From Paucimonas lemoignei (GTDB lineage: Bacteria > Pseudomonadota > Gammaproteobacteria > Burkholderiales > Burkholderiaceae_D): a DNA stretch of 64,000 bases. How positions within the stretch are numbered: position 1 is the stretch's first letter; each line of letters begins with the position of its first letter. Below the pieces are notes generated by a model, which saw only the letters and a program-made list of their open reading frames with translations, searched no databases and had not been told where the DNA came from. The stretch spans positions 62,001 through 126,000 of the forward strand of contig NZ_SLZQ01000010.1 of NCBI RefSeq assembly GCF_004342585.1, given 5' to 3'. Both the position numbers and the translations under genes were made by a program. Positions 43,000-51,545 of the stretch are shown in pieces.

Positions 43000-44579
43000 T
43001 ATTGGGAACGCAACCAGGCCAGGTAGTTGGTGTAACGCTGGTGCAGGTATTTCAGCTTCAGCAAGTCGTCATACAAGTGACCGTAAAGCTTGCGCCCTTT
43101 AGTACATTCCGCCACCATTTTCTCGATCTTCGACAAACGGGAGAGGGTTTCCCGTTCGCTGACACCATCGAGCCCTTCGGCAAATTCCTTTGCCATTGCA
43201 CCGATAGGGTCATGGCGATCGAGATCGAGCCGGTTGAATTCGTCATTGGAGAGATCAAACAGCCGGCGCAGCCAGCTCAGACGGTCCGTGCGGTAGGGCG
43301 CGTTTTCCGGCAGACTGAAGAAAGGAGCGTCCAGATCGGGTTGCAGCTTGTCGTGCAGGACAAAAGGCAGGACCTGGCGCACATCTTCCAAGTCGACAGC
43401 GCGCATGCCGCGGAAATAGGCCAATGCCTTGGCATAGACCAGCAAGGTCATCAGATTACGTACCGAGATGCCGTTACGGGTCTGGCACCCGAGGTCCTTC
43501 AGCCTATCCCGCCCGTTATCGGCAGCGACTGCCAGCCCCCAGTCGACACCCGACAAACGCGCCGTGTCCTTTGTCATGTATTCGAACTGTCCGCCTGCCG
43601 TCTCGAACAGCTCGAACTGGCTGGTGAAGAATTCGAGCCGGCGACGTACTGCTTCCGGGATTTCTATCTGGCGAATTTCTTCGCCCATGCGGTCGACGTC
43701 GTTTTCAGTGAAGATGATTTCCCGCGGCACCAGCTCTTCCGGGCGCAGGTTTTCCTCGATGCGCACCAGCAGGTCATTCAGGAAGCGAGGATTGAATGCC
43801 AGGGCCTGCACGATGACATCAATGCGGTCGCGCAAGGCCTCGATCACCTGGTAAGTGCCGCCACCCTGATCATCGTTGGCAGTGAGGTACCACGCCGATT
43901 CGGGACACTCATGAATATGGTTGAGCACTTCCGCATAGTTGTCGGCCATAACGGTCAACAAGGCACTTTGGGTTCGGGTGGGAATGCGGTTGTATTCGTC
44001 AATGATCTTGACCCGCATTGACAGCCAGGAGCGCCAGGCAATGCGGATCTCATTCATGCTTTGGGCGTTGACCAGGTCTGCCGGCAGCGGATTGCCGAGC
44101 AGATCGGCAATTGTCATTTGTGGATGACCATGCTGCATCGATCGCTTGACGTCACGAATCGATGCGCCGGACAACACGCCCATCAGGATCGCGCTGGCCG
44201 TCTTGCCCCGCCCGGGCCCGCCGACAAAAAGGCATTTCTTGCGTGTGGCGAAGGTCAGCAGGGGCAGGAGGATATAGCTCGAATAGCTTTGCGCGGAAGG
44301 CAAGGTCAGCGTGCGCTTGCTGTCGCCGACGGTGAAGGTCTGGGCCGGGCCATCGTTGTATTCAATATCGTAGTGCGGACTGATAATGGCATTGTTGACG
44401 ATCCAGAAATACGCCTGGCGCAATTTTTCGTCCAGTGCCTGTTCAGTTTGCTCGCCTGCCGTACCTGTCTGGATCGGGCCTTGATAAAGATCCGCTACGT
44501 CGAACTGCCGGGGCTTTGGCGCAGTCTTGGGGTTGGTAGGCGCCTGTGAAATGCGATTGAAGAGATTGAAAGGTGACAT
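42999..44579 (-). CDS. MoxR-type AAA+ ATPase
   Basis: A 526-residue protein. Walker A GGPGRGKT is at 120-127, Walker B VKIIDEYNRIP near 190-200, and sensor region TANDDQGGGTYQVIEALRDRID near 235-255. The C-terminal 250 residues are helical and not typical of short MoxR proteins (about 310-350 residues). MoxR ATPases act with vWA proteins to insert metals or remodel complexes. It opens the coupled leftward operon, 93 bases after nrtR and on the same strand. Confidence 0.88.
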   Translation of the reverse strand: MSPFNLFNRISQAPTNPKTAPKPRQFDVADLYQGPIQTGTAGEQTEQALDEKLRQAYFWIVNNAIISPHYDIEYNDGPAQTFTVGDSKRTLTLPSAQSYSSYILLPLLTFATRKKCLFVGGPGRGKTASAILMGVLSGASIRDVKRSMQHGHPQMTIADLLGNPLPADLVNAQSMNEIRIAWRSWLSMRVKIIDEYNRIPTRTQSALLTVMADNYAEVLNHIHECPESAWYLTANDDQGGGTYQVIEALRDRIDVIVQALAFNPRFLNDLLVRIEENLRPEELVPREIIFTENDVDRMGEEIRQIEIPEAVRRRLEFFTSQFELFETAGGQFEYMTKDTARLSGVDWGLAVAADNGRDRLKDLGCQTRNGISVRNLMTLLVYAKALAYFRGMRAVDLEDVRQVLPFVLHDKLQPDLDAPFFSLPENAPYRTDRLSWLRRLFDLSNDEFNRLDLDRHDPIGAMAKEFAEGLDGVSERETLSRLSKIEKMVAECTKGRKLYGHLYDDLLKLKYLHQRYTNYLAWLRSQ

Positions 44580-44672
44580 TGCAAAGTCCCGGTAGTGAAA
44601 CTTGGTGAAAAGCAGTGTACTCGACGGTCTGATACGGGCTCAACATTCATGGGATGTCGTGTGACAAATTTG

Positions 44673-45359
44673 CTATAGCCCCCTCTCCAGCAGGGTCAGC
44701 TGCCTTCTGAATTCCGGCTTTAATTGATAAAGCTGTGCTGGACGATGGGCGCCGGTGGAAGTGAACGCCCCCTCTACCGGCTCCAGCATGTCCATCTCAG
44801 TCATCTTTCGTCGAAAGCTAACCTTGTTAAGCGACTCGCCCATCAACACTTCATATACCCGCTGCAATTGCGGCAGGGTGAAGTTTTCACCTGCCAGATA
44901 GCAGGGCAGTGACGAGTACTGGCTCTTGCTGCGCAGTCGAGCGACAGCAGTATCGACGATGGTCTTGTGATCAAATGGCAGATTTAAAGGTTGGTCGACA
45001 CTTTTCAACGCGACATCGGGATGTCCGGATTTTTCGATGACATCAATGGAAACCAATGCATAATAGGCAATGGAGACAGACCAGCCGCGCGGATCGCGTG
45101 CCGGACCGGAAAAGGTGGCCAGCTGCTCCAGGTAAGGGGTGTCAATGCCGGTTTTATCTTTTAGAACGCGCAGCGCCGCATCGCGGGCATCCATATCCTC
45201 GGCGTGGATATAGCCGCCCGGTAGCGCCAGCACATTCTTATACGGTTCGCGGTTGCGTTTTAGGAGCGCCACCATGAGCTGGTCTTCCTTCAGAGTGAGG
45301 AGGACGACGTCCACCGTGCAAATGATTTGATCCACCTTGGCTCCTGTTCGGCCTGCCAT
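44673..45359 (-). CDS. nrtR: NrtR-type Nudix-fold transcriptional repressor of NAD synthesis
   Basis: A 228-residue protein with an N-terminal Nudix-like domain whose box (GGYIHAEDMDARDAALRVLKDKTGI) has lost the catalytic Glu pair, then a C-terminal winged helix (residues about 155-225). NrtR senses ADP-ribose and represses NAD biosynthesis and salvage. It is divergent from the pncA-like gene and first on the leftward strand, with two matched inverted repeats between them. Its own start lies within a 10-bp hairpin. Confidence 0.92.
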   Translation of the reverse strand: MAGRTGAKVDQIICTVDVVLLTLKEDQLMVALLKRNREPYKNVLALPGGYIHAEDMDARDAALRVLKDKTGIDTPYLEQLATFSGPARDPRGWSVSIAYYALVSIDVIEKSGHPDVALKSVDQPLNLPFDHKTIVDTAVARLRSKSQYSSLPCYLAGENFTLPQLQRVYEVLMGESLNKVSFRRKMTEMDMLEPVEGAFTSTGAHRPAQLYQLKPEFRRQLTLLERGL

Positions 45360-45377
45360 AACTTCCTTGGCAGGCCG
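45349..45377 (-). promoter_or_regulatory. hairpin enclosing the nrtR ribosome-binding site and start
   Basis: On the leftward transcript CGGCCTGCCA and TGGCAGGCCG pair perfectly over 10 bp around a 9-base loop that contains the AGGAAG Shine-Dalgarno; the AUG straddles loop and stem. Such a G+C-rich stem should reduce nrtR translation and might respond to a ligand, temperature or protein. Confidence 0.6.
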
Positions 45378-45378
45378 C

Positions 45379-45399
45379 TTAGTTTAAGAACGTTACTAA
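45379..45399. promoter_or_regulatory. putative NrtR operator, nrtR-proximal
   Basis: TTAGTT-N9-TACTAA, 20 bases in front of nrtR, matching the spacing and arms of the site at 45476-45496. The two are the only such repeats I noticed in the 180-base divergent region. Confidence 0.6.
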
Positions 45400-45473
45400 A
45401 GAAAGAATAATAATCCTGGCTACAGTAACGCTATTTCATAGATAAAAACAACGCGTTGAAAAAATCATAGCAT

Positions 45474-45498
45474 ACTTAGTTGCAACAGTAAACTAAGT
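45474..45498. promoter_or_regulatory. putative NrtR operator, pncA-proximal
   Basis: A perfect inverted repeat ACTTAGTT-N9-AACTAAGT; its 21-bp core TTAGTT-N9-AACTAA (45476-45496) repeats the nrtR-side site. It overlaps the rightward promoter from the -35 through the spacer. Confidence 0.7.
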
Positions 45499-45508
45499 GA
45501 CCTATACT
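45480..45508 (+). promoter_or_regulatory. promoter of the pncA-pncB-nadE-nadM-draG operon
   Basis: TTGCAA at 45480-45485, a 17-base spacer, TATACT at 45503-45508, 31 bases before the pncA-like start codon. The operator lies across the -35 and spacer, consistent with repression. Confidence 0.65.
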
Positions 45509-45539
45509 GGCATCACAACATCAGAAAAAGGGATGAACC

Positions 45540-46409
45540 ATGAAACGCAACCTCCACCTGCTCGTGATCGACCCGCAAAACGACTTCTGTGATCTGCCGG
45601 AAAACTACCTGCCGGTTGATCCGGTGACAGGCGACCGCATCGCCCCGGCACTTCCGGTTGCCGGCGCCCATGCCGACATGCTGCGTTTGGCCGACCTGAT
45701 CAACCGTGGCGCCGCAGGGCTGGCCGGCATCAGCGTGACCCTGGACTCTCACCACAGGCTCGACGTGGCACACCCGACGTTCTGGATGGATGGGCAGCAG
45801 CGGCCGGTGAATCCTTTCACGCAGATCACTGCCGCTGACGTGCGGGCCGGGAAATACCAGCCGCGCAATCCGGCCGCGCTGCCTCGCGTGCTGGCCTACC
45901 TGGATACCCTCGAAGCAGCGGGTCGTTACACCCTGATGGTCTGGCCGGTGCACTGCGAGATGGGCACCTGGGGGCACAATGTCCATGCCGATGTGCGTGC
46001 GGCGTATAACCGCTGGGAAGACAGCGCGCTGGGGATCGTCAACAAGGTCAGCAAGGGCACCAACCCCTGGACCGAGCACTATTCCGCCATCCAGGCCGAG
46101 GTGCCGGACGAGGAGGATGACAGCACCCAGCTGAACCGCGGCTTCATCGACCTGCTGGCAAAGGCAGACCGCATCTACATTACCGGCGAAGCGGGTAGCC
46201 ACTGCGTGAAGGCGACCACCGAACACATCGTGGCCAATTTCGCCCAGCAAGACCTGGCAAAGCTGGTGCTGGTGACGGACTGCATGAGTGCGGTTACCGG
46301 CTTCGATGCCCAGTACCAGGGCTTCGTGCAGGACATGGCGGCGCGCGGCGTACAGATCGCCAGGGCTGCCGACGTGCTGCCGGAACTGCTGGCCAATGCC
46401 GGCCGCTGA
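45540..46409 (+). CDS. pncA: nicotinamidase-like cysteine hydrolase
   Basis: A 289-residue isochorismatase-fold amidase that should turn nicotinamide into nicotinate. The triad is visible: Asp in VIDPQNDF near 11, Lys in VSKGTNPWTEHYSA near 175, and Cys in GEAGSHCVKATTEH near 221. The metal site is DSHHRLDVAHPTFW near 78-91. It is longer than E. coli PncA (213), so a related cysteine hydrolase activity is possible. It is first in the rightward NAD operon, with AAAGGG 7-8 bases upstream of ATG. Confidence 0.85.
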   Translation: MKRNLHLLVIDPQNDFCDLPENYLPVDPVTGDRIAPALPVAGAHADMLRLADLINRGAAGLAGISVTLDSHHRLDVAHPTFWMDGQQRPVNPFTQITAADVRAGKYQPRNPAALPRVLAYLDTLEAAGRYTLMVWPVHCEMGTWGHNVHADVRAAYNRWEDSALGIVNKVSKGTNPWTEHYSAIQAEVPDEEDDSTQLNRGFIDLLAKADRIYITGEAGSHCVKATTEHIVANFAQQDLAKLVLVTDCMSAVTGFDAQYQGFVQDMAARGVQIARAADVLPELLANAGR

Positions 46410-46477
46410 TTTTCATACTTAACCAGACTGTCCGGCGGCACGGCTGCCGGAATTGAATCAACCTTCGCATAAGACCA

Positions 46478-47674
46478 ATGACTATGAACGCGATCGTACG
46501 AAGCCTTCTTGAAACCGACCTCTATAAATTCACCATGTGGCAGGCGCTGCTGCACAAGCACCCGGCGGCCCAGGCCGAGTACGCATTTGTGTGCCGCAAT
46601 GAACCGGCCTATCCGCTGGCAGAGCTGAAGGCTGATGTCGAACGCGAACTGGACCAGCTCTGCACGCTGTCCTTCACGGACGACGAAATCGCCTACCTGC
46701 GCAGCCTGCGCTTCATCAAGAGCGATTTCGCAGACTTCCTGTCGGTATTCCGCTTCCAGCGCCGATTCATCCAGGTCACGACGGAAGGTCCAACCTTGGT
46801 GATCAAAGCGGCGGGTCCGCAGGTGCATGTGATGGGCTTCGAGATTTTCGTGCTGTATATCGTCAATGAGTTGTATTTCCGGCGCTTTGACCAGGAAGCG
46901 GCGTTGGCGGAAGGGCGCAAGCGTCTGGCAGACAAGATCAGCATGCTACGCGCTTTTGGCAAGGAGCCGGCCAAGCGGCACCCATTCGAAATTTCCGACT
47001 TTGGTGTGCGGCGGCGCTTCTCCGGCGCTTGGCAGGAGGAAGTGGTCGCTACCTTGGCGCGCGAGGTGCCGGAGTATTTCAAGGGCACGTCCAACGTCTA
47101 CCTCGCCAAAAAGTACAATCTGGTCCCGATCGGGACCATGGCCCACGAGTACCTGCAATCCTTCCAGTCGTTCGGCGTGCGGCTGCGTGACTTTCAGAAA
47201 GCAGCGCTGGAAGACTGGGTACAGGAATACCGTGGCGACCTGGGCATTGCCCTGACCGACGTGGTTGGCATGGACGCGTTCCTGGCTGATTTCGATCTGT
47301 ACTTTGCCAAGCTGTTCGATGGCTTGCGACACGACTCGGGCAACCCGGTAGAGTGGGGCGAGAAGGCGCTGGCCCACTATGCCAAGCTGCGGCTGGATCC
47401 GCACACCAAGCGCCTGGTTTTCTCCGACGGCCTGGATTTGCCGACCGCGTTTTCGCTGTACCGGCATTTCGCCGACCGCACGATGGTTGGCTTTGGCATC
47501 GGCACCAACCTGAGCAATGACGTCGGCATCAAGCCATTGAACATCGTGATGAAGCTCATGTCCTGTAACGGCCAGCCAGTGGCCAAGCTGTCAGATGCGT
47601 CGGGCAAAACCTTATGCAAGGACGAGACCTTCCTGGCCTATCTGCGCCAGGTCTTCAATCATCAGGTCAGTTAA
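46478..47674 (+). CDS. pncB: nicotinate phosphoribosyltransferase
   Basis: A 398-residue cytosolic enzyme joining nicotinate and PRPP to nicotinate mononucleotide, the step after nicotinamidase. [11 protein letters not shown] near 9-19, [21 protein letters not shown] near 205-225 (His phosphorylated by ATP) and [15 protein letters not shown] near 285 are characteristic. Length matches E. coli PncB (400). It lies 68 bases after pncA and 15 before nadE. Confidence 0.95.
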   Translation: MTMNAIVRSLLETDLYKFTMWQALLHKHPAAQAEYAFVCRNEPAYPLAELKADVERELDQLCTLSFTDDEIAYLRSLRFIKSDFADFLSVFRFQRRFIQVTTEGPTLVIKAAGPQVHVMGFEIFVLYIVNELYFRRFDQEAALAEGRKRLADKISMLRAFGKEPAKRHPFEISDFGVRRRFSGAWQEEVVATLAREVPEYFKGTSNVYLAKKYNLVPIGTMAHEYLQSFQSFGVRLRDFQKAALEDWVQEYRGDLGIALTDVVGMDAFLADFDLYFAKLFDGLRHDSGNPVEWGEKALAHYAKLRLDPHTKRLVFSDGLDLPTAFSLYRHFADRTMVGFGIGTNLSNDVGIKPLNIVMKLMSCNGQPVAKLSDASGKTLCKDETFLAYLRQVFNHQVS

Positions 47675-47689
47675 CCGGAAGAGGACACC

Positions 47690-49387
47690 ATGCTGAAACT
47701 TGCCATTGCTCAGCTGAACTATATGGTCGGGGACTTTGCCGGCAATACCGAGACAACAATCCGCCACATGCGTCGCGCATCACAAGAAGGCGCTGATGTG
47801 GTGGTGTTTTCCGAGCTGTCGGTCTGCGGCTACTATCCGGGCGACTTGCTCGAGGATACGACATTCCTGGCCAGGATGGAGGCTGCAGTGGAAGACATTC
47901 GTCACGCTTCCCGGGACATGCCAGCACTGGTTGCCATCATCGGTACGGTGCGCCGCAATGCCGGCCCTGGCAAGCCGCTGTACAACGCCCTGCTGGCCAT
48001 CCGCGACGGCGAAATCATCGCCGAGTATTACAAGCAACTCTTGCCGACCTATGGCATCTTCGATGAACGCCGCCATTTCGAGCCGGGGCCCGAGGGCGCC
48101 TGCATGCTCGACATCGCTAGTATAAAGGTCGGCTTCATCATCTGCGAGGATGGCTGGAACGACGAGGGTCGCGATTACGGTGTCAATCCTTTCGCCGCGC
48201 TGCGGGAGGCCAGGCCCGAACTCATCATCAGCATCAATGCCAGTCCGTCGGACATCGGCAAGCGCAAGCAGCGCCATGCCTTGTTCAGCGCGGCATCGAT
48301 GAACAACAAGCTGCCGCTGTTGTATGTCAACCAGGTCGGTGGCCAGGATCAGCTGGTGTTCGATGGCGCCTCGTTTGCCGTCAGCCCGGAACAGGGGATC
48401 GCGTTCGAAGCGCAGCGCTTCACCGAGGATTTCCAGGTCATCGGCTTTGCGGGCGGGCGGTTTCTTGCCACCGATGGGGCCGCGTTGCCGGTGCCGGATC
48501 CAGTCGGTCTGTCCGTGCCCGAGTTCACCCGGCGCCAGATCGTCCTCGGCTTGCAGGACTATGCGCGCCGCTGCGGGTTTGCCAAGGTCGTGGTGGGGTC
48601 TTCCGGCGGCATCGATTCCGCATTGACACTCGCCCTGGCGGTGCAGGCGCTAGGGGCAGACAATGTCATCGCCATCACGATGCCATCGGCTTATTCCAGC
48701 GAAGGATCGGTCTCCGACTCGGTTGCCCTTTGCAACAATCTGGGCATCCGGCTGTACACCCATCCGATCCGCGAACTGGTCGAGACCTACAGTCAAGGCT
48801 TTGCCACGGCGTTCGATGCGCCGCTCATGGGCTTGCCGCTCGAGAATCTGCAGGCCCGCGTGCGGGGAACGATCCTGATGGAATATTCGAATGCCTTTGG
48901 CGCATTGCTCCTTACGACCGGCAACAAGAGTGAGATCTCGGTAGGTTACTGCACGTTGTACGGCGATACCAATGGCGGCCTGGGTTTGCTCGGCGATCTG
49001 TACAAGACCGAGGTATTTGCCTTGTCCCGCCATATCAATGAAGAGGCTGGCCGGGAAATTATTCCGGAAGCTGTGTTGACGAAGCCGCCCTCGGCGGAAC
49101 TGGCCCCAGGGCAGCAGGATACGGACAGCCTGCCGCCGTATGACGTCCTCGACGAAATCCTCAAATGGCATATCGAGGGCGCGCGCCTGCCCGACTACGA
49201 GGCATTTGCCGCCCGCCAGTTCGTTGAAAATTTAATGACAACTCGGGATGGCAAGCAGTTGGTAGAACGGATACTGGGTATGGTCGCGCGCAATGAGTAT
49301 AAGCGCCGGCAGGCGCCTCCTATCGTGCGCGTGCGCTCTCGCGCATTCGGCAGCGGCCGGCAAATGCCGATCGCCGCGAAGTACTGA
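47690..49387 (+). CDS. nadE: glutamine-dependent NAD synthetase
   Basis: A 565-residue enzyme amidating deamido-NAD with glutamine nitrogen. The N-terminal nitrilase-type glutaminase shows Glu in FSELSVCGYY, Lys in YYKQLLPTYGIFDERR and Cys in FIICEDGWND. The C-terminal synthetase has the ATP loop SSGGIDSALT near 305 and the GNKSEISVGYCTLYGD motif. Full length for the two-domain form. It sits between pncB and nadM. Confidence 0.95.
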   Translation: MLKLAIAQLNYMVGDFAGNTETTIRHMRRASQEGADVVVFSELSVCGYYPGDLLEDTTFLARMEAAVEDIRHASRDMPALVAIIGTVRRNAGPGKPLYNALLAIRDGEIIAEYYKQLLPTYGIFDERRHFEPGPEGACMLDIASIKVGFIICEDGWNDEGRDYGVNPFAALREARPELIISINASPSDIGKRKQRHALFSAASMNNKLPLLYVNQVGGQDQLVFDGASFAVSPEQGIAFEAQRFTEDFQVIGFAGGRFLATDGAALPVPDPVGLSVPEFTRRQIVLGLQDYARRCGFAKVVVGSSGGIDSALTLALAVQALGADNVIAITMPSAYSSEGSVSDSVALCNNLGIRLYTHPIRELVETYSQGFATAFDAPLMGLPLENLQARVRGTILMEYSNAFGALLLTTGNKSEISVGYCTLYGDTNGGLGLLGDLYKTEVFALSRHINEEAGREIIPEAVLTKPPSAELAPGQQDTDSLPPYDVLDEILKWHIEGARLPDYEAFAARQFVENLMTTRDGKQLVERILGMVARNEYKRRQAPPIVRVRSRAFGSGRQMPIAAKY

Positions 49388-49408
49388 TTATTAGGAAGGG
49401 ATGACTGC

Positions 49409-50452
49409 ATGCATACTAGACAAAATGCCGACGTGGCGGTGCTGATCGGCCGTTTCCAGCCCTTCCATAACGGGCATGCCGCGCTGCTGCGCCGGGCACT
49501 GGCCACCGCACCGAAAGTCGTGGTGGTGCTGGGCTCCTCCTTCCATGCTAGAAGCGCCAAGAATCCGTTCACTTGGCAGGAACGGGCTGCAATGATCAGC
49601 ACGACGCTGGCGGACGAGGAGAGGGAGCGTATTTCGTTCGTCGCCCTGCGCGATTACTATGAAGATGCGCGCTGGTCCAACGCAGTACGCGAGAAAGTTG
49701 CTGAAGCCGCACCTGGCGCTGGGAGGGTGGCGCTGATTGGCTACTTCAAGGATGCCTCCAGCTACTATCTGAACCATTTTCCGCAATGGGAATTGATTGC
49801 CGCAGAGATGGAGGAGGATATCGATGCCACGGCAATCCGGCGCATTCTGTTCGAGGCAGAGGATATCGATGTCTCAATGAAAGTCATTGAGGGCCTGGTG
49901 CCGGCGACAGTCCGGCAGTATTGGCGGGCATGGACGCTGCTGCCACATTATGCCGGCTTGGTGGAAGAGCACCGGCAGATTGAGAAATACAAGGCAGCGT
50001 GGAGTGCGGCGCCCTATGCGCCGATCTTTTCGACAGTAGATGCCGTCGTCAAGGCCGCCGGTCACGTCCTATTGGTGAAACGAGGCGGCTTCCCGGGAAA
50101 AGGGTTATGGGCTCTGCCCGGCGGGTTCGTCGAGCCGCGCGAGCGCTTACTACATTCAGCCTTGCGCGAATTGGCGGAGGAGACGCGGCTTGGGGTGCTG
50201 GCGTCAATGCTCGAAGGTGCACTGATTGACGTCAAGGTGTTTGATCATCCCGACCGCAGCCAGCGGGGCCGCACTATCACGCACGCACATTTCTTTGACT
50301 TGCGCGTGGAGCGCTTACCGGAAACTGAGGCGGCAGATGACGCGGCCCAGGCAGTCTGGACACCAATCGGCGAGTTGGCCGCCATGGAAGATATGTTCTT
50401 CGAAGATCATTTTCACATCCTTAACCACTTTCTGCGTCTGAAGGAGGACTGA
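49409..50452 (+). CDS. nadM: NadM-Nudix: NMN adenylyltransferase fused to ADP-ribose pyrophosphatase
   Basis: A 347-residue fusion. Residues 1-175 form a nucleotidyltransferase with IGRFQPFHNGHAALL (14-28). From about 205 a Nudix hydrolase carries PGGFVEPRERLLHSALRELAEETRLGV, a complete box with REL-x-EE. The first domain makes NAD from NMN; the second hydrolyses ADP-ribose, the NrtR signal, so it may reset repression. It starts 21 bases after nadE. With nadR in the other arm the locus encodes two NMN adenylyltransferases. Confidence 0.92.
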   Translation: MHTRQNADVAVLIGRFQPFHNGHAALLRRALATAPKVVVVLGSSFHARSAKNPFTWQERAAMISTTLADEERERISFVALRDYYEDARWSNAVREKVAEAAPGAGRVALIGYFKDASSYYLNHFPQWELIAAEMEEDIDATAIRRILFEAEDIDVSMKVIEGLVPATVRQYWRAWTLLPHYAGLVEEHRQIEKYKAAWSAAPYAPIFSTVDAVVKAAGHVLLVKRGGFPGKGLWALPGGFVEPRERLLHSALRELAEETRLGVLASMLEGALIDVKVFDHPDRSQRGRTITHAHFFDLRVERLPETEAADDAAQAVWTPIGELAAMEDMFFEDHFHILNHFLRLKED

Positions 50453-50453
50453 C

Positions 50454-51371
50454 TTGACCTCAATGCGTAACCGGTATTTGGGAGCAATGCTTGGGCTTGC
50501 CTGTGGTGATGCCGTCGGTACGACAGTGGAATTTTGTCCGCGCGGTTCGTTTAATCCGGTGACGGACATGGTGGGCGGCGGACCATTCGGCCTGCGGCCA
50601 GGCCAATGGACCGATGATACGTCGATGGCGCTCTGTCTTGCTGAGAGCCTGCTGACCAAGGGTGGGTTCGATCCTGTTGACCAGATGGTCCGGTACCTGA
50701 ACTGGTGGAAATGGGGCTATCTGAGTTCGACCGGATCCTGTTTTGATATCGGCATGACAGTGCGCAGCGCCTTGGCCAAATTTGAGGTTTCTCGCGATCC
50801 TTACAGTGGAGCGGTAGATCCTCATAGTGCTGGAAATGGCTCGCTGATGCGGCTGGCTCCTGTCATCCTGCATGCGCATGGCGACATGCCAATGCTACTG
50901 GGCCTCGCTGCCGACAGCTCCCGGACGACTCATGGCGCGGCCGAAGCAGTGGAGTGCTGCCAGCTGTTTGGCGAAATCTTGAGCCGGGCGCTGTCTGGCA
51001 TGCCAAAAGAAGCGCTTCTAGACAACATGCATTTCGTGCCGGCCGAGCCCAACGTGCGGCAGTTAATGTCAGGTGAATTCCTGCGTAAGGATGAAGACAG
51101 GATCCGCGGATCAGGCTATTGCATGGAGTCCCTGGAGGCAGCATTGTGGTGCTTCTACCATACCGACAGTCTTGAGGAAGCAGTGCTGCGCGCGGTCAAC
51201 CTCGGCGATGATGCGGATACCACGGGGGCGATTGTAGGTCAGATCGCCGGCGCTTATTACGGCGTCGAGGCTATCCCGAGCCGCTGGCTGTCGACGCTGG
51301 CGATGCGCGACGATATCGAGCTCATGGCAGACAGCTTGTACGAGCGCTTTGCTTCGAAGGCGAAGTCATAA
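50454..51371 (+). CDS. draG: ADP-ribosylglycohydrolase (DraG family)
   Basis: A 305-residue enzyme with the metal-binding signatures of the family: GLACGDAVGTTVEF near 11-24, WTDDTSMAL near 50, HSAGNGSLMR near 123, RTTHGAAEAVE and LGDDADTTGAIVGQIAGAYYG near 250-270. It removes ADP-ribose from proteins or small molecules, which would feed the NadM-Nudix enzyme. TTG 50454 is chosen because AAGGAGG lies 6 bases upstream; the ATG at 50463 would be too far. It closes the NAD operon. Confidence 0.9.
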   Translation: MTSMRNRYLGAMLGLACGDAVGTTVEFCPRGSFNPVTDMVGGGPFGLRPGQWTDDTSMALCLAESLLTKGGFDPVDQMVRYLNWWKWGYLSSTGSCFDIGMTVRSALAKFEVSRDPYSGAVDPHSAGNGSLMRLAPVILHAHGDMPMLLGLAADSSRTTHGAAEAVECCQLFGEILSRALSGMPKEALLDNMHFVPAEPNVRQLMSGEFLRKDEDRIRGSGYCMESLEAALWCFYHTDSLEEAVLRAVNLGDDADTTGAIVGQIAGAYYGVEAIPSRWLSTLAMRDDIELMADSLYERFASKAKS

Positions 51372-51545
51372 TCATTATGCTAGTGCGCATATACATTCAT
51401 CGATTCTAGCGGTGACTATTGAGGCTTCTAACGGGCCATTTGTCAATAGAGTAAAGCACCCGAATTCGCAGTTTATCGCCATTGAAATATCCCTTGTGTC
51501 ACGCAAAAATTGGAGACTAATTAACTTTGTATTAAAGGGGGCGGG

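Noticed and set aside
45513-46250. 245-residue leftward frame opposite pncA
   Set aside because: Antisense to a gene with a complete nicotinamidase catalytic triad and metal site.
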